In this document: positions 1-5,249 of the stretch, in pieces
Numbering within the stretch: position 1 is the stretch's first letter
Layout: each line of letters starts with the position of its first letter
Assembly (NCBI GenBank): GCA_014523595.1
Contig: JAATVN010000189.1
Coordinates: 1 to 7,114 of the forward strand
Length of the DNA: 7,114 nucleotides
Source of the DNA: Nitrososphaerales archaeon TH5888
GTDB taxonomy: Archaea > Thermoproteota > Nitrososphaeria > Nitrososphaerales > Nitrososphaeraceae
Direction of reading: 5' to 3'
Notes under the pieces: generated by a model
What the model was told of the DNA's origin: nothing
Seen by the model: only the letters and a program-made list of their open reading frames with translations
The model's database searches: none
Position numbers and translations under genes: made by a program

Positions 1-225
1 ACAATCTGTCATGACTGGTTTTATTTTTTGAAATTTTATTCTTCCATTGTCTATTTTTCCAGACTTCTGCATTGAAACCGTTTTGGATTTCATCAACAAA
101 ATATGATCGCTACAAACTAAACCAATCATATATTCTTCATTTTTTGATAATATGGAAACAATATGCGAGGGAGGTAGAGTACATATTCGCCCCTTGCTCA
201 TTATAGAACATCTTTCTGGAACCAT
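1..225 (-). CDS. Partial protein of unknown function (N-terminal 75 codons, cut by left window edge)
   Basis: An open frame on the minus strand runs from an ATG at 225-223 to the window edge with no stop, giving 75 codons that begin MVPERCSIMSKG. An in-frame TAA lies three codons before this ATG, so translation cannot start much further upstream. A second in-frame ATG at 201-199 is an alternative start. I prefer 225 because an AT-rich TATA-like box sits about 25 bases upstream, which fits leaderless archaeal initiation. The visible part is soluble and basic toward its end (KSGKIDNGRIKFQKIKP), with cysteines at residues 6, 14, 38 and 75 and no signal peptide or membrane segment. I do not recognise the family. 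It lies 140 bases downstream of the TFB gene on the same strand, but an A8 tract between them (U8 on the transcript) argues for separate transcripts. Confidence 0.5.
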   Translation of the reverse strand, partial: MVPERCSIMSKGRICTLPPSHIVSILSKNEEYMIGLVCSDHILLMKSKTVSMQKSGKIDNGRIKFQKIKPVMTDC

Positions 226-246
226 TCTTAATTATAGATTCTGATG

Positions 247-254
247 TATTATAT
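247..254 (-). promoter_or_regulatory. TATA-like box for the partial left-edge gene
   Basis: On the minus strand this reads ATATAATA. It is centred about 25 bases before the ATG at 225, the spacing expected for a leaderless or near-leaderless archaeal transcript. The whole stretch is AT-rich, so this is only a plausible box. Confidence 0.3.
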
Positions 255-334
255 GTTATAATCCTTTGTTTGTATATGAAAAGTAGTATTCTATAAAATG
301 CTATTTTTAGAATAAAATAATAGAGCTAAATTTG

Positions 335-342
335 AAAAAAAA
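335..342 (-). terminator. Poly-U terminator after the TFB gene
   Basis: A run of eight A on the plus strand gives U8 in the minus-strand transcript, about 25 bases past the TFB stop codon. Archaeal RNA polymerase terminates efficiently at U-tracts without a strong hairpin, and none is seen here. Confidence 0.45.
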
Positions 343-365
343 TGATGATAAATTCTCACATTATC

Positions 366-1319
366 TTATTGTTGACTGTCTAAAATTGTTTTTATTTCCT
401 TGCATCTTTTCCTTAAAGAAACCGTGGAAATATCGGCTACCTGGCATACTTCAACCTGGCGCAAAAATTCATTGCAATCCTGTGAAGCAATGTAAATAAT
501 AGCTCCGGCAAAAGCACGTGGATTTTTTCCAATTGAAATTCTGCTATGTTGTACAAGTGAAAAAATTCTTATGGCTTCCCTTTTTGTCTTTTCTGTAAGC
601 TTTAATCTATTTGATATAAGGGTTACATAATCAATTCCTTGAATAACAGGAATCTTTAATGATAGCTCCTTTAGGATCAATTTATAATGCGACATTATTT
701 CCTTACTTGGAATATTACAAACGTTGGCTATATCTGATATTGTTTTTGGTATTGATATCTCCCTACAAGCTGCATATATGGAGGCTGCAACAAGGGAAAC
801 GGTAGACCTTCCTTTCGCCAACTTTCGCATTGCAGCTTTGCGATATATGTATGCTGCATTTTCCATAACGGCAGGACTCAGATAGAGCTTGTCGCCAAAA
901 TTATTGAGATATTTTAATGCTTTATCTAAGTTCCTTGAGATTGAATCATTAAGCTGAGATCTATTATTCCATGTTCTTAATCTTTGAATCGTTTCTTTTT
1001 GGACGGGATCGAGCATTTTGCCTCGTCCATCAGTGTCATTTAGTCCGATTAAGGTAGAAAGTCCCTTGTGACTTACTGTCAACGATTCTGGCATCCCTAT
1101 GCGAGATTTATCCTTGTATTCTCCTTTCTCAAAATAGGGCAGATCGTTATTATAGATTTTTTCGTTAGAAACACAACCACAAGTACTACAAACATATTCA
1201 CTTGACAGTACGTCTAAAACAAGAGTGTATTTTTGACATTGAGTGCATTGAACTTTATTAGCTGGGTTTGATTCTAAGGATTCATTATTTCTAACTTGTT
1301 TGATATTTTCTAAAGCCAT
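366..1319 (-). CDS. tfb: Transcription initiation factor B (TFB, TFIIB homologue)
   Basis: This 317-residue protein is the archaeal general factor that binds the TBP-TATA complex and recruits RNA polymerase. The domain order is complete. An N-terminal zinc ribbon has C25-x2-C28 and C44-x2-C47. The B-reader/linker region (about 70-103) keeps the family pattern RIGMP and KGLSTLIG. Two cyclin-like repeats follow, at about 128-224 and 225-313; the second contains the typical KNPRAFAGAIIYIA stretch (265-278). Length is normal for the family (about 300-320). Just before KGLST the residues are S83-H84, where most archaeal TFBs have His-Asp. With the untypical N-terminal 20 residues, this suggests one of the multiple TFB paralogues common in ammonia-oxidising archaea rather than necessarily the housekeeping copy. 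The ATG start is preceded by a TATA-like box about 28 bases upstream. It is a monocistronic minus-strand gene with a U-tract behind it. Confidence 0.95.
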   Translation of the reverse strand: MALENIKQVRNNESLESNPANKVQCTQCQKYTLVLDVLSSEYVCSTCGCVSNEKIYNNDLPYFEKGEYKDKSRIGMPESLTVSHKGLSTLIGLNDTDGRGKMLDPVQKETIQRLRTWNNRSQLNDSISRNLDKALKYLNNFGDKLYLSPAVMENAAYIYRKAAMRKLAKGRSTVSLVAASIYAACREISIPKTISDIANVCNIPSKEIMSHYKLILKELSLKIPVIQGIDYVTLISNRLKLTEKTKREAIRIFSLVQHSRISIGKNPRAFAGAIIYIASQDCNEFLRQVEVCQVADISTVSLRKRCKEIKTILDSQQ

Positions 1320-1342
1320 CTTTACTCTACTCTAGCAGATTC

Positions 1343-1350
1343 TTTTATTA
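1343..1350 (-). promoter_or_regulatory. TATA-like box for the TFB gene
   Basis: The minus strand reads TAATAAAA, centred about 28 bases before the TFB ATG. This predicts transcription starting at or one to two bases before the start codon. There is no ribosome binding site, which fits leaderless expression. Confidence 0.4.
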
Positions 1351-1483
1351 TCAATAGTTTTTCTAGAAATTAGAAATTACTTCGATTATAGTCAAGTGAT
1401 ATCGAAATTATGTAATTAGTACTCATAATATTCAGAGTTACGAGGAAAAATCGTATTTTTGTTTCTTAAATAAGAATGTATAA

Positions 1484-1678
1484 ATGTTTAGTTTAGTAAG
1501 AAGAATCAATTATGGATCCATATTTAGGGCTATGCATGTTAATCGTGGGTTATCACCACTAATCGCAATTGTGCTTAGCAATGATATAAAAAGTAATCAG
1601 CTATGTCCAAATCTAGTAAGAAGTCCTACTTGTCACTGTCCCGTTAGGATTCGAAATTTTATTTGGGATCTTGGATAA
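1484..1678 (+). CDS. Doubtful 64-codon ORF with a pilin-like N-terminal motif
   Basis: The frame runs from ATG 1484, with a second in-frame ATG at 1532, to the TAA at 1676-1678. From residue 21 it reads RGLSPLIAIVLS. This resembles the class III signal peptides of archaeal pilins and archaellins, where a basic-Gly-hydrophobic-Ser-Pro motif precedes a hydrophobic helix. The match stops after about 12 residues. The next residues (NDIKSNQLCPN) are polar, so there is no complete membrane helix and no pilin body, and neither of the other two frames continues the hydrophobic run. It is either a chance ORF, a broken relic of a pilin-like gene, or not translated. Its 3' part overlaps the candidate folded element. 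I give it a low chance of being a real protein. Confidence 0.15.
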   Translation: MFSLVRRINYGSIFRAMHVNRGLSPLIAIVLSNDIKSNQLCPNLVRSPTCHCPVRIRNFIWDLG

Positions 1679-1741
1679 AATAATGTTCCCTTGAATACTA
1701 TCTTCAGGATAGTATCTGATTCGATCGGGACCTGTCGGTGA
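1633..1741. ncRNA. Candidate folded RNA or DNA element, unverified
   Basis: Complementary blocks lie in nested order: TCAC 1633-1636 with GTGA 1738-1741, TCCCG 1639-1643 with CGGGA 1726-1730, and AT(t)CGAA 1649-1655 with TTCGAT 1720-1725. They would close a stem of about 15 pairs with bulges around an inner perfect hairpin at 1695-1715. A weak GGGA/TCCC pairing may form a third arm. The stretch is more GC-rich than its surroundings, which in AT-rich archaea can mark structured RNA. I cannot compute folding energies, no known family is recognised, and the coding strand is not decided. This is a hypothesis only. Confidence 0.2.
1695..1715. repeat. Perfect 8-bp inverted repeat (hairpin)
   Basis: ATACTATC at 1695-1702 and its exact reverse complement GATAGTAT at 1708-1715 are separated by five bases, TTCAG. 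A T-G wobble could extend the stem by one pair. No T-run follows on either strand, so it does not look like a simple terminator. It could be a hairpin in a transcript or a dimer binding site. Confidence 0.6.
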
Positions 1742-1802
1742 TAGATTTGATTTAGTATTGTTTTTAAGATTTTAAGTAGATTTATATTCTTGACTTATCG
1801 AT

Positions 1803-1867
1803 ATTATTCAATAACGTTCTTTACCTACAATATAAACGTATAATATAGCAGAACGTTATATTATTCA
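1803..1867. mobile_element. MITE-like footprint: 49-bp unit with 10-bp inverted ends and an 8-bp flanking direct repeat
   Basis: ATAACGTTCT at 1811-1820 and its exact reverse complement AGAACGTTAT at 1850-1859 bound a 29-bp AT-rich core. Immediately outside, ATTATTCA occurs at 1803-1810 and again at 1860-1867 in direct orientation. Perfect terminal inverted repeats abutted on both sides by a direct repeat are the classic arrangement of an inserted element with its target-site duplication. The unit is far too short to encode a transposase, so it would be a minimal non-autonomous element or a deletion relic. An alternative is a regulatory region with two palindromic AACGTT half-sites about 39 bp apart. 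It lies about 130 bases upstream of the winged-helix gene. The repeats are directly visible; the transposon reading is inference. Confidence 0.45.
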
Positions 1868-1964
1868 TGACAATAGAAATTTCTAAATAACTTGAGGACT
1901 TTGTTCTGCCTGACAGACAATAAAGCAAAATGTATGGATATTTGTATCTAGTAAAGTGTAACAA

Positions 1965-1974
1965 TTATATAATT
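1965..1974 (+). promoter_or_regulatory. TATA-like box for the winged-helix gene
   Basis: TTATATAATT is centred about 28 bases before the ATG at 1997, which predicts a leaderless transcript. It is one of the cleaner TATA-like boxes in the window. Confidence 0.5.
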
Positions 1975-1996
1975 AGTTATACATAATTAATGCGCG

Positions 1997-2257
1997 ATGA
2001 AAGACACAAGACTGTTAAAAATCCTTGTTGAAGAAAAGGCGTTAGTCAAATTACTAAAGACAATTGGATCCGGCAGAGAATATCCAACTAGAGAACTTTT
2101 AACAAAGTTGGGTGCCTATGGATATGGACATAAGCTTCTTCTTAAGGCACAAAAGCGTGGATTAGTTGATCGAAAGACTGTCAAAAACAAAGTGTTCAAT
2201 AGACTAACTAACGACGGCAAGAAAATAGTAAAGATAGCAAAGGAAATAGGCGTATAA
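1997..2257 (+). CDS. Small winged-helix DNA-binding protein, putative transcription regulator
   Basis: The product is an 86-residue basic protein predicted to consist of one winged helix-turn-helix domain. Helices are expected at about 5-22 and 31-38. A recognition helix at about 43-55 (YGHKLLLKAQKRG) is followed by a strand/wing (about 57-69), and a last helix (about 71-84) starts with LTNDGKKIVK, a pattern typical of small MarR/ArsR-like archaeal regulators. There is no ligand-binding domain, metal-binding cysteine pair or membrane segment. The ATG is fixed by an in-frame TAA three codons upstream and by a TATA-like box at leaderless distance. It stands alone on the plus strand, converging on tpiA. 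The target is unknown: autoregulation through the inverted repeats upstream is possible but unproven. The fold call is fairly safe; the exact family is not. Confidence 0.75.
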   Translation: MKDTRLLKILVEEKALVKLLKTIGSGREYPTRELLTKLGAYGYGHKLLLKAQKRGLVDRKTVKNKVFNRLTNDGKKIVKIAKEIGV

Positions 2258-2284
2258 AGGAACAATTCCTCCAAATTTTTATTT
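2258..2284 (+). terminator. Terminator after the winged-helix gene
   Basis: Directly after the TAA there is a short inverted repeat, AGGAA-CAA-TTCCT (2258-2270). A T-rich stretch with a T5 run (2276-2280) follows. The convergent tpiA gene ends at 2292, so termination is expected here. Confidence 0.45.
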
Positions 2285-2291
2285 CCTAAAT

Positions 2292-2966
2292 TTATTTTAG
2301 AACTGAAGATAACTCTAAAATTTTGTTATACCATGAAGGGGATTTTACTACTCCACTAGAGATCAATATGCCTTCTGCCCCAAGTTCAAGAGCCTTCTCT
2401 ACATCAGTTTTATCAACGATGCCAGCTCCACAAAGGACCTTAACCGTTGAAGAATTTTCCTTTACCACTTGTACAGAATCCTTTATGATTGAAGGATTCG
2501 CCTTTGATACTGCAATCCCTTTTCCGATGAGTTCAGGAGGTTCAATGGCTAGGAAATCCGGAGAAAATTGTGAGAGTGCTTCCACTTCATTTAAATCATC
2601 AGCACATACAATCGAAATCATGTTCAAATCACGTAGGCGTCTCACTAAATTTCTAATTTGTGAATGTTCTATTTTATGTTCACTATGATTGATTATCGAA
2701 CCTATCGCCCCATAAGATTTTACAATTTCAGGTATGATAAAACCCGTTGTCGCCCCGAGGGATGCATCGTCTACATGTTGGCTTACTATTGGAACTTTAA
2801 TTTTGGATAGGGTCAAAATACTAGAAGGCGGTGGAGCAATGATGATTTCTTTATGATTCAACAGTGATACGTTCTTTGCATCTTCAACAATCTTTATTGA
2901 ATTATCTCCCGATATCTCATTGTAATTTTTGAGATTTATCACCAGTGGATTAGAAAAAGTGTTCAT
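2292..2966 (-). CDS. tpiA: Triosephosphate isomerase, archaeal type
   Basis: This cytosolic enzyme interconverts glyceraldehyde 3-phosphate and dihydroxyacetone phosphate. At 224 residues it has the short archaeal length (bacterial and eukaryotic forms are about 250). The catalytic set is visible: N11 and K13 (INLKNY), H94 in INHSE, and E142 in AIEPPELIG. The phosphate-binding segments CGAG (179-182) and SSG (203-205) are in place. In the mobile lid loop the residues are IGKGIAVS, with K149 where Thr or Ser is usual. The gene starts 8 bases after fbp on the same strand, so the two are almost certainly cotranscribed. TPI supplies the balanced triose phosphate pair that the fbp product condenses, which makes this a gluconeogenic pair. 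No Shine-Dalgarno sequence is seen before the ATG. Confidence 0.95.
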   Translation of the reverse strand: MNTFSNPLVINLKNYNEISGDNSIKIVEDAKNVSLLNHKEIIIAPPPSSILTLSKIKVPIVSQHVDDASLGATTGFIIPEIVKSYGAIGSIINHSEHKIEHSQIRNLVRRLRDLNMISIVCADDLNEVEALSQFSPDFLAIEPPELIGKGIAVSKANPSIIKDSVQVVKENSSTVKVLCGAGIVDKTDVEKALELGAEGILISSGVVKSPSWYNKILELSSVLK

Positions 2967-2974
2967 AATAAATT

Positions 2975-4063
2975 TTAGGAGAGGTCTTCAAACTTGCTGT
3001 TTAGTTTTTCCATCCTAGCTTCGTAACCCTTGTTGTATTCAAGCTCATCCGGAACGAGCGTAGCGGGATGAATAAATCCTTGATTTCTCATAATCATTGC
3101 TCTTTCTGAAGCCCATAGCCTTTGCAGATCCCAATCTGACGTTCCAAAACCATCATGTGGCCCAGTAAAAAGTCCATTATGCATACTAAACACAAGACAC
3201 GATACAATTGGAATGGCATAATTCAAACTGGCGGCAGAATTGAGCTTAACTGGCATTAATGGCATGTGATGGCTTCCTCTTGTATTTCCTGCAACATAAT
3301 GAGGATTATTGAATGCGCTTCCTGCTTCTTCAGTTGCAGGAAAATTTTTCTGAGTTCTCACTATTGCAATCGGATCATCCTTGCCAACATAAGTTCCTGC
3401 TATGTTATGCAATCTATCAGTTGATGCAGAAACAATCTGTTCTCCATCGGATGATAAAATCGAGTGCACCACATACCTACCAGGATACATCAAAGCCGTT
3501 TCTAATTCTGGCTTATCTTGCCATAATTTTAGGCCCGCAACTTTGCCTGTCATAACATCCATTATTCGAAACTTAACTCCCTCTGCCAATTTTTCGTTTA
3601 TCAACAAACCTGTACTGCTTCTTGCATCTACAAACATTCTCCACAAAGGAAAATTAAAAGCACCTGGTTCTGTCTTATCAGCAGCAAAAACACAAAATAC
3701 TTCACTAGGCCTCTCTTCTATATCCATTTCAGCGACTCCGGGACCCATACCTCTCACATTCCCCGAAAAGGCGTCTTTCAACAAATCTTGTCCAGCTCCA
3801 TACAAACCCTGATCCTTTGCAATTTTAGTTCCTTCTGTGAATGCATCCCATGCCATTTTATGAATTTCTTTGCTGTCTGTTCCTCTCATGTGTGTCATAA
3901 TAATATGTATATCGTCTCCAGTATATCCAATGTAATAATCGAGTAACAATTTAGAGTTCTCTTTTACCACTTTGTTAACCGCTTCTACTAATTCATCACT
4001 CGGTCTAGTATGGCCACCAATGGCTCCAATATCCGCTTTTATTGCAGAAAGTGTAATTTTCAT
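2975..4063 (-). CDS. fbp: Fructose-1,6-bisphosphate aldolase/phosphatase (bifunctional, archaeal class V FBPase)
   Basis: The 362-residue product belongs to the bifunctional FBPA/P family. One Mg-dependent active site condenses dihydroxyacetone phosphate with glyceraldehyde 3-phosphate and then removes the 1-phosphate to give fructose 6-phosphate, making gluconeogenesis one-way. Family landmarks are intact: IKADIGAIGGH (metal ligands D11 and H18), D50-D51 in TGDD, GQDLL (91-95), GNVRGMGPGVAEM (101-113), ADKTEPGA (128-135), and YVGKDDP (225-231). K228 corresponds to the Schiff-base lysine and Y225 to the neighbouring catalytic tyrosine. Y343 in ELEY matches the C-terminal catalytic tyrosine. 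The N-terminus MKITLSAIKAD lines up with family starts, which fixes the ATG. It is the first gene of a two-gene unit with tpiA, 8 bases apart. Membrane segments are absent; it acts in the cytosol, by family knowledge as an octamer. Confidence 0.96.
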   Translation of the reverse strand: MKITLSAIKADIGAIGGHTRPSDELVEAVNKVVKENSKLLLDYYIGYTGDDIHIIMTHMRGTDSKEIHKMAWDAFTEGTKIAKDQGLYGAGQDLLKDAFSGNVRGMGPGVAEMDIEERPSEVFCVFAADKTEPGAFNFPLWRMFVDARSSTGLLINEKLAEGVKFRIMDVMTGKVAGLKLWQDKPELETALMYPGRYVVHSILSSDGEQIVSASTDRLHNIAGTYVGKDDPIAIVRTQKNFPATEEAGSAFNNPHYVAGNTRGSHHMPLMPVKLNSAASLNYAIPIVSCLVFSMHNGLFTGPHDGFGTSDWDLQRLWASERAMIMRNQGFIHPATLVPDELEYNKGYEARMEKLNSKFEDLS

Positions 4064-4090
4064 ATTCCGTAGACTATTAAATAGATGGAG

Positions 4091-4097
4091 TTTAAAA
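4091..4097 (-). promoter_or_regulatory. TATA-like box for the fbp-tpiA unit
   Basis: The minus strand reads TTTTAAA, centred about 31 bases before the fbp ATG. This predicts a leader of only a few bases. A second AT-rich motif closer to the ATG (about 4077-4083) is too near to act as the TATA box. Confidence 0.35.
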
Positions 4098-4141
4098 TTC
4101 TTATGATTTACGATTTTGCTTCACTCTTCACTCCTAAAGAA

Positions 4142-4176
4142 TCCCTATGGAATAAAATAACTTGATTCAATAGGGA
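4142..4176. repeat. 7-bp inverted repeat between the ABC ATPase gene and fbp
   Basis: TCCCTAT (4142-4148) and ATAGGGA (4170-4176) are exact reverse complements with a 21-base AT-rich spacer. They sit just past the ABC gene stop at 4188 and upstream of the fbp TATA-like box. The minus-strand transcript also carries a U-rich stretch within the loop. It may help end the ABC transcript or bind a regulator of fbp. Arms this short can arise by chance. Confidence 0.35.
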
Positions 4177-4187
4177 GTACTTGATGT

Positions 4188-5135
4188 CTACTCGTATAAC
4201 CAACAGCGAATATACCCGTTTTTGTGATTTATCACGGGTGGATCATTGCGACATTTTTCTTTTGCATAAGGGCAACCATCATAGAATTTACATCCCGTCT
4301 CTTTTCTAATTGGTCCTTGTGATTTTTCGCTCAGGTCTTGCGGTCTATTTTCCTTATGTTTAATATTCGGAATTGAAGTTACGAGTTTTTCTGTGTAAGG
4401 GTGCTTTGGATTTTTATAAATTTCATAGGATTTTCCCAGCTCAACTATTTGTCCACGATACATTATAGCTATAGTTTCTGATACTTCTGATATGACTCCT
4501 AAGTCATGGGAAATGAATACTATTGACATATTGCGATCTCTCTTTAATTTCTTTAGGAGGTTGATGATCTGAGATTGTACCATAACATCCAACGAGGTAG
4601 TGGGTTCATCTGCGACCAATATCTTGGGGTTCAGTAACAATGCCATTGCTATTGAAGTTCGTTGCTTCATGCCGCCACTCAATTCATGAGGATACTTTTT
4701 CGTAATGCTAGGCTCTAAGAGAACACTTTTCAAAGAATCTGCAATTACTTCCAGGTCATCCGTAGAGTAACCATGTTGGTGCAAGATTTCCTTCATTTGT
4801 GATCCAACAGTAAATACTGGGTCTAAGGAATTAAGGGCTCCTTGAAAGATCATTGAAATTTCCTTCCATCTGATCTTTTTATCAAATTCATCATCTGATA
4901 TCTTGGTAATGTCTTGACCATCTAGAATAATTTGACCATCAACGATTTTGCCGGGGTATGGAACTGATCGTAAAAGGGCTGCTCCTAATGTACTCTTTCC
5001 ACATCCAGATTCACCCACAATTCCTATGGATTGATTTTTTTCAAGACTAAAACTAACATCATCAACAGCCTTAACTGTACCAAAATGGGATAGATAATAA
5101 ACACTTAAACTATTTACAGTAAGAGCAAAATTCAA
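4188..5135 (-). CDS. ABC transporter ATP-binding protein, oligopeptide/dipeptide/nickel family (DppD/OppD-like)
   Basis: The 315-residue product is the ATPase subunit of a peptide/nickel-type importer and acts on the cytoplasmic face of the membrane. Visible motifs are Walker A GESGCGKST (41-49), Q-loop Q98 in MIFQGALNSLDP, signature LSGGMKQR (152-159), Walker B ILVADEP (172-178) with catalytic E177, D-loop SLD (181-183), and switch H210. The C-terminal oligopeptide-family extension starts near HPYT (245-248). It carries four cysteines spaced C282-x5-C288-x6-C295-x15-C311, the arrangement linked to a [4Fe-4S] cluster in DppD-type subunits. The start is TTG at 5135-5133: no ATG or GTG lies upstream before an in-frame TAG, and the N-terminus aligns with family members. 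No permease, binding protein or partner ATPase is adjacent, so partners must be elsewhere. The substrate cannot be told from sequence. Confidence 0.9.
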   Translation of the reverse strand: MNFALTVNSLSVYYLSHFGTVKAVDDVSFSLEKNQSIGIVGESGCGKSTLGAALLRSVPYPGKIVDGQIILDGQDITKISDDEFDKKIRWKEISMIFQGALNSLDPVFTVGSQMKEILHQHGYSTDDLEVIADSLKSVLLEPSITKKYPHELSGGMKQRTSIAMALLLNPKILVADEPTTSLDVMVQSQIINLLKKLKRDRNMSIVFISHDLGVISEVSETIAIMYRGQIVELGKSYEIYKNPKHPYTEKLVTSIPNIKHKENRPQDLSEKSQGPIRKETGCKFYDGCPYAKEKCRNDPPVINHKNGYIRCWLYE

Positions 5136-5170
5136 ACAAGTCTTAATCGATCTTAACCGTATAAGTATCT

Positions 5171-5178
5171 ATTTTATA
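5171..5178 (-). promoter_or_regulatory. TATA-like box for the ABC ATPase gene
   Basis: The minus strand reads TATAAAAT, a good archaeal TATA element, centred about 39 bases before the TTG start. This implies a leader of roughly 10-15 bases. It forms one half of a 114-bp divergent promoter region. Confidence 0.5.
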
Positions 5179-5210
5179 GAATCTAATTTGGTCTATCCCC
5201 ACCTATTGGA

Positions 5211-5219
5211 CATATATAT
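5211..5219 (+). promoter_or_regulatory. TATA-like box for the NusA-like/aspS unit
   Basis: CATATATAT is centred about 35 bases before the TTG at 5250, giving a leader of under 10 bases. The opposing ABC promoter box lies about 40 bases away, so the two divergent promoters could interfere with each other. Confidence 0.4.
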
Positions 5220-5249
5220 GGTAAAAATATTAGACAACCTGATGATTAG

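Larger units (their letters stand above)
1320..1996. other. 677-base intergenic region between divergent regulators
   Basis: This is the largest gap in the window, lying between the divergently transcribed TFB gene and the winged-helix gene. Besides the two promoters at its ends it holds a doubtful 64-codon ORF (1484-1678), a 10-bp direct repeat TAGTAAGAAG (1494-1503 and 1614-1623), a locally more GC-rich stretch that can fold (about 1633-1741), and a 49-bp unit with inverted ends inside a direct repeat (1803-1867). I see no tRNA, rRNA or CRISPR pattern on either strand. The leftover DNA from about 1320 to 1460, 1742 to 1800 and 1870 to 1960 is AT-rich with nothing I can name. Confidence 0.8.

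Noticed and set aside
342..348. ATGATGA resembling a C box of a C/D guide RNA
   Set aside because: No D box or internal C'/D' pair lies at suitable spacing. It sits at the edge of the A-tract after the TFB gene.
1494..1623. 10-bp direct repeat TAGTAAGAAG (1494-1503 and 1614-1623)
   Set aside because: There are only two copies 120 bases apart, in low-complexity AT-rich DNA and without associated structure. It is likely chance.
1644..1660. GGATTCGAA, reminiscent of a tRNA T-arm
   Set aside because: No matching acceptor, D or anticodon arms can be assembled around it on either strand.
2323..2688. Plus-strand 121-codon frame opposite tpiA
   Set aside because: It lies wholly within tpiA, whose catalytic motifs are intact. 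The translation is serine-rich and has no recognisable family pattern.
3313..3812. Two plus-strand frames of 80 and 136 codons opposite fbp
   Set aside because: Both are antisense to a clearly conserved fbp coding region and have no domain pattern or promoter of their own.
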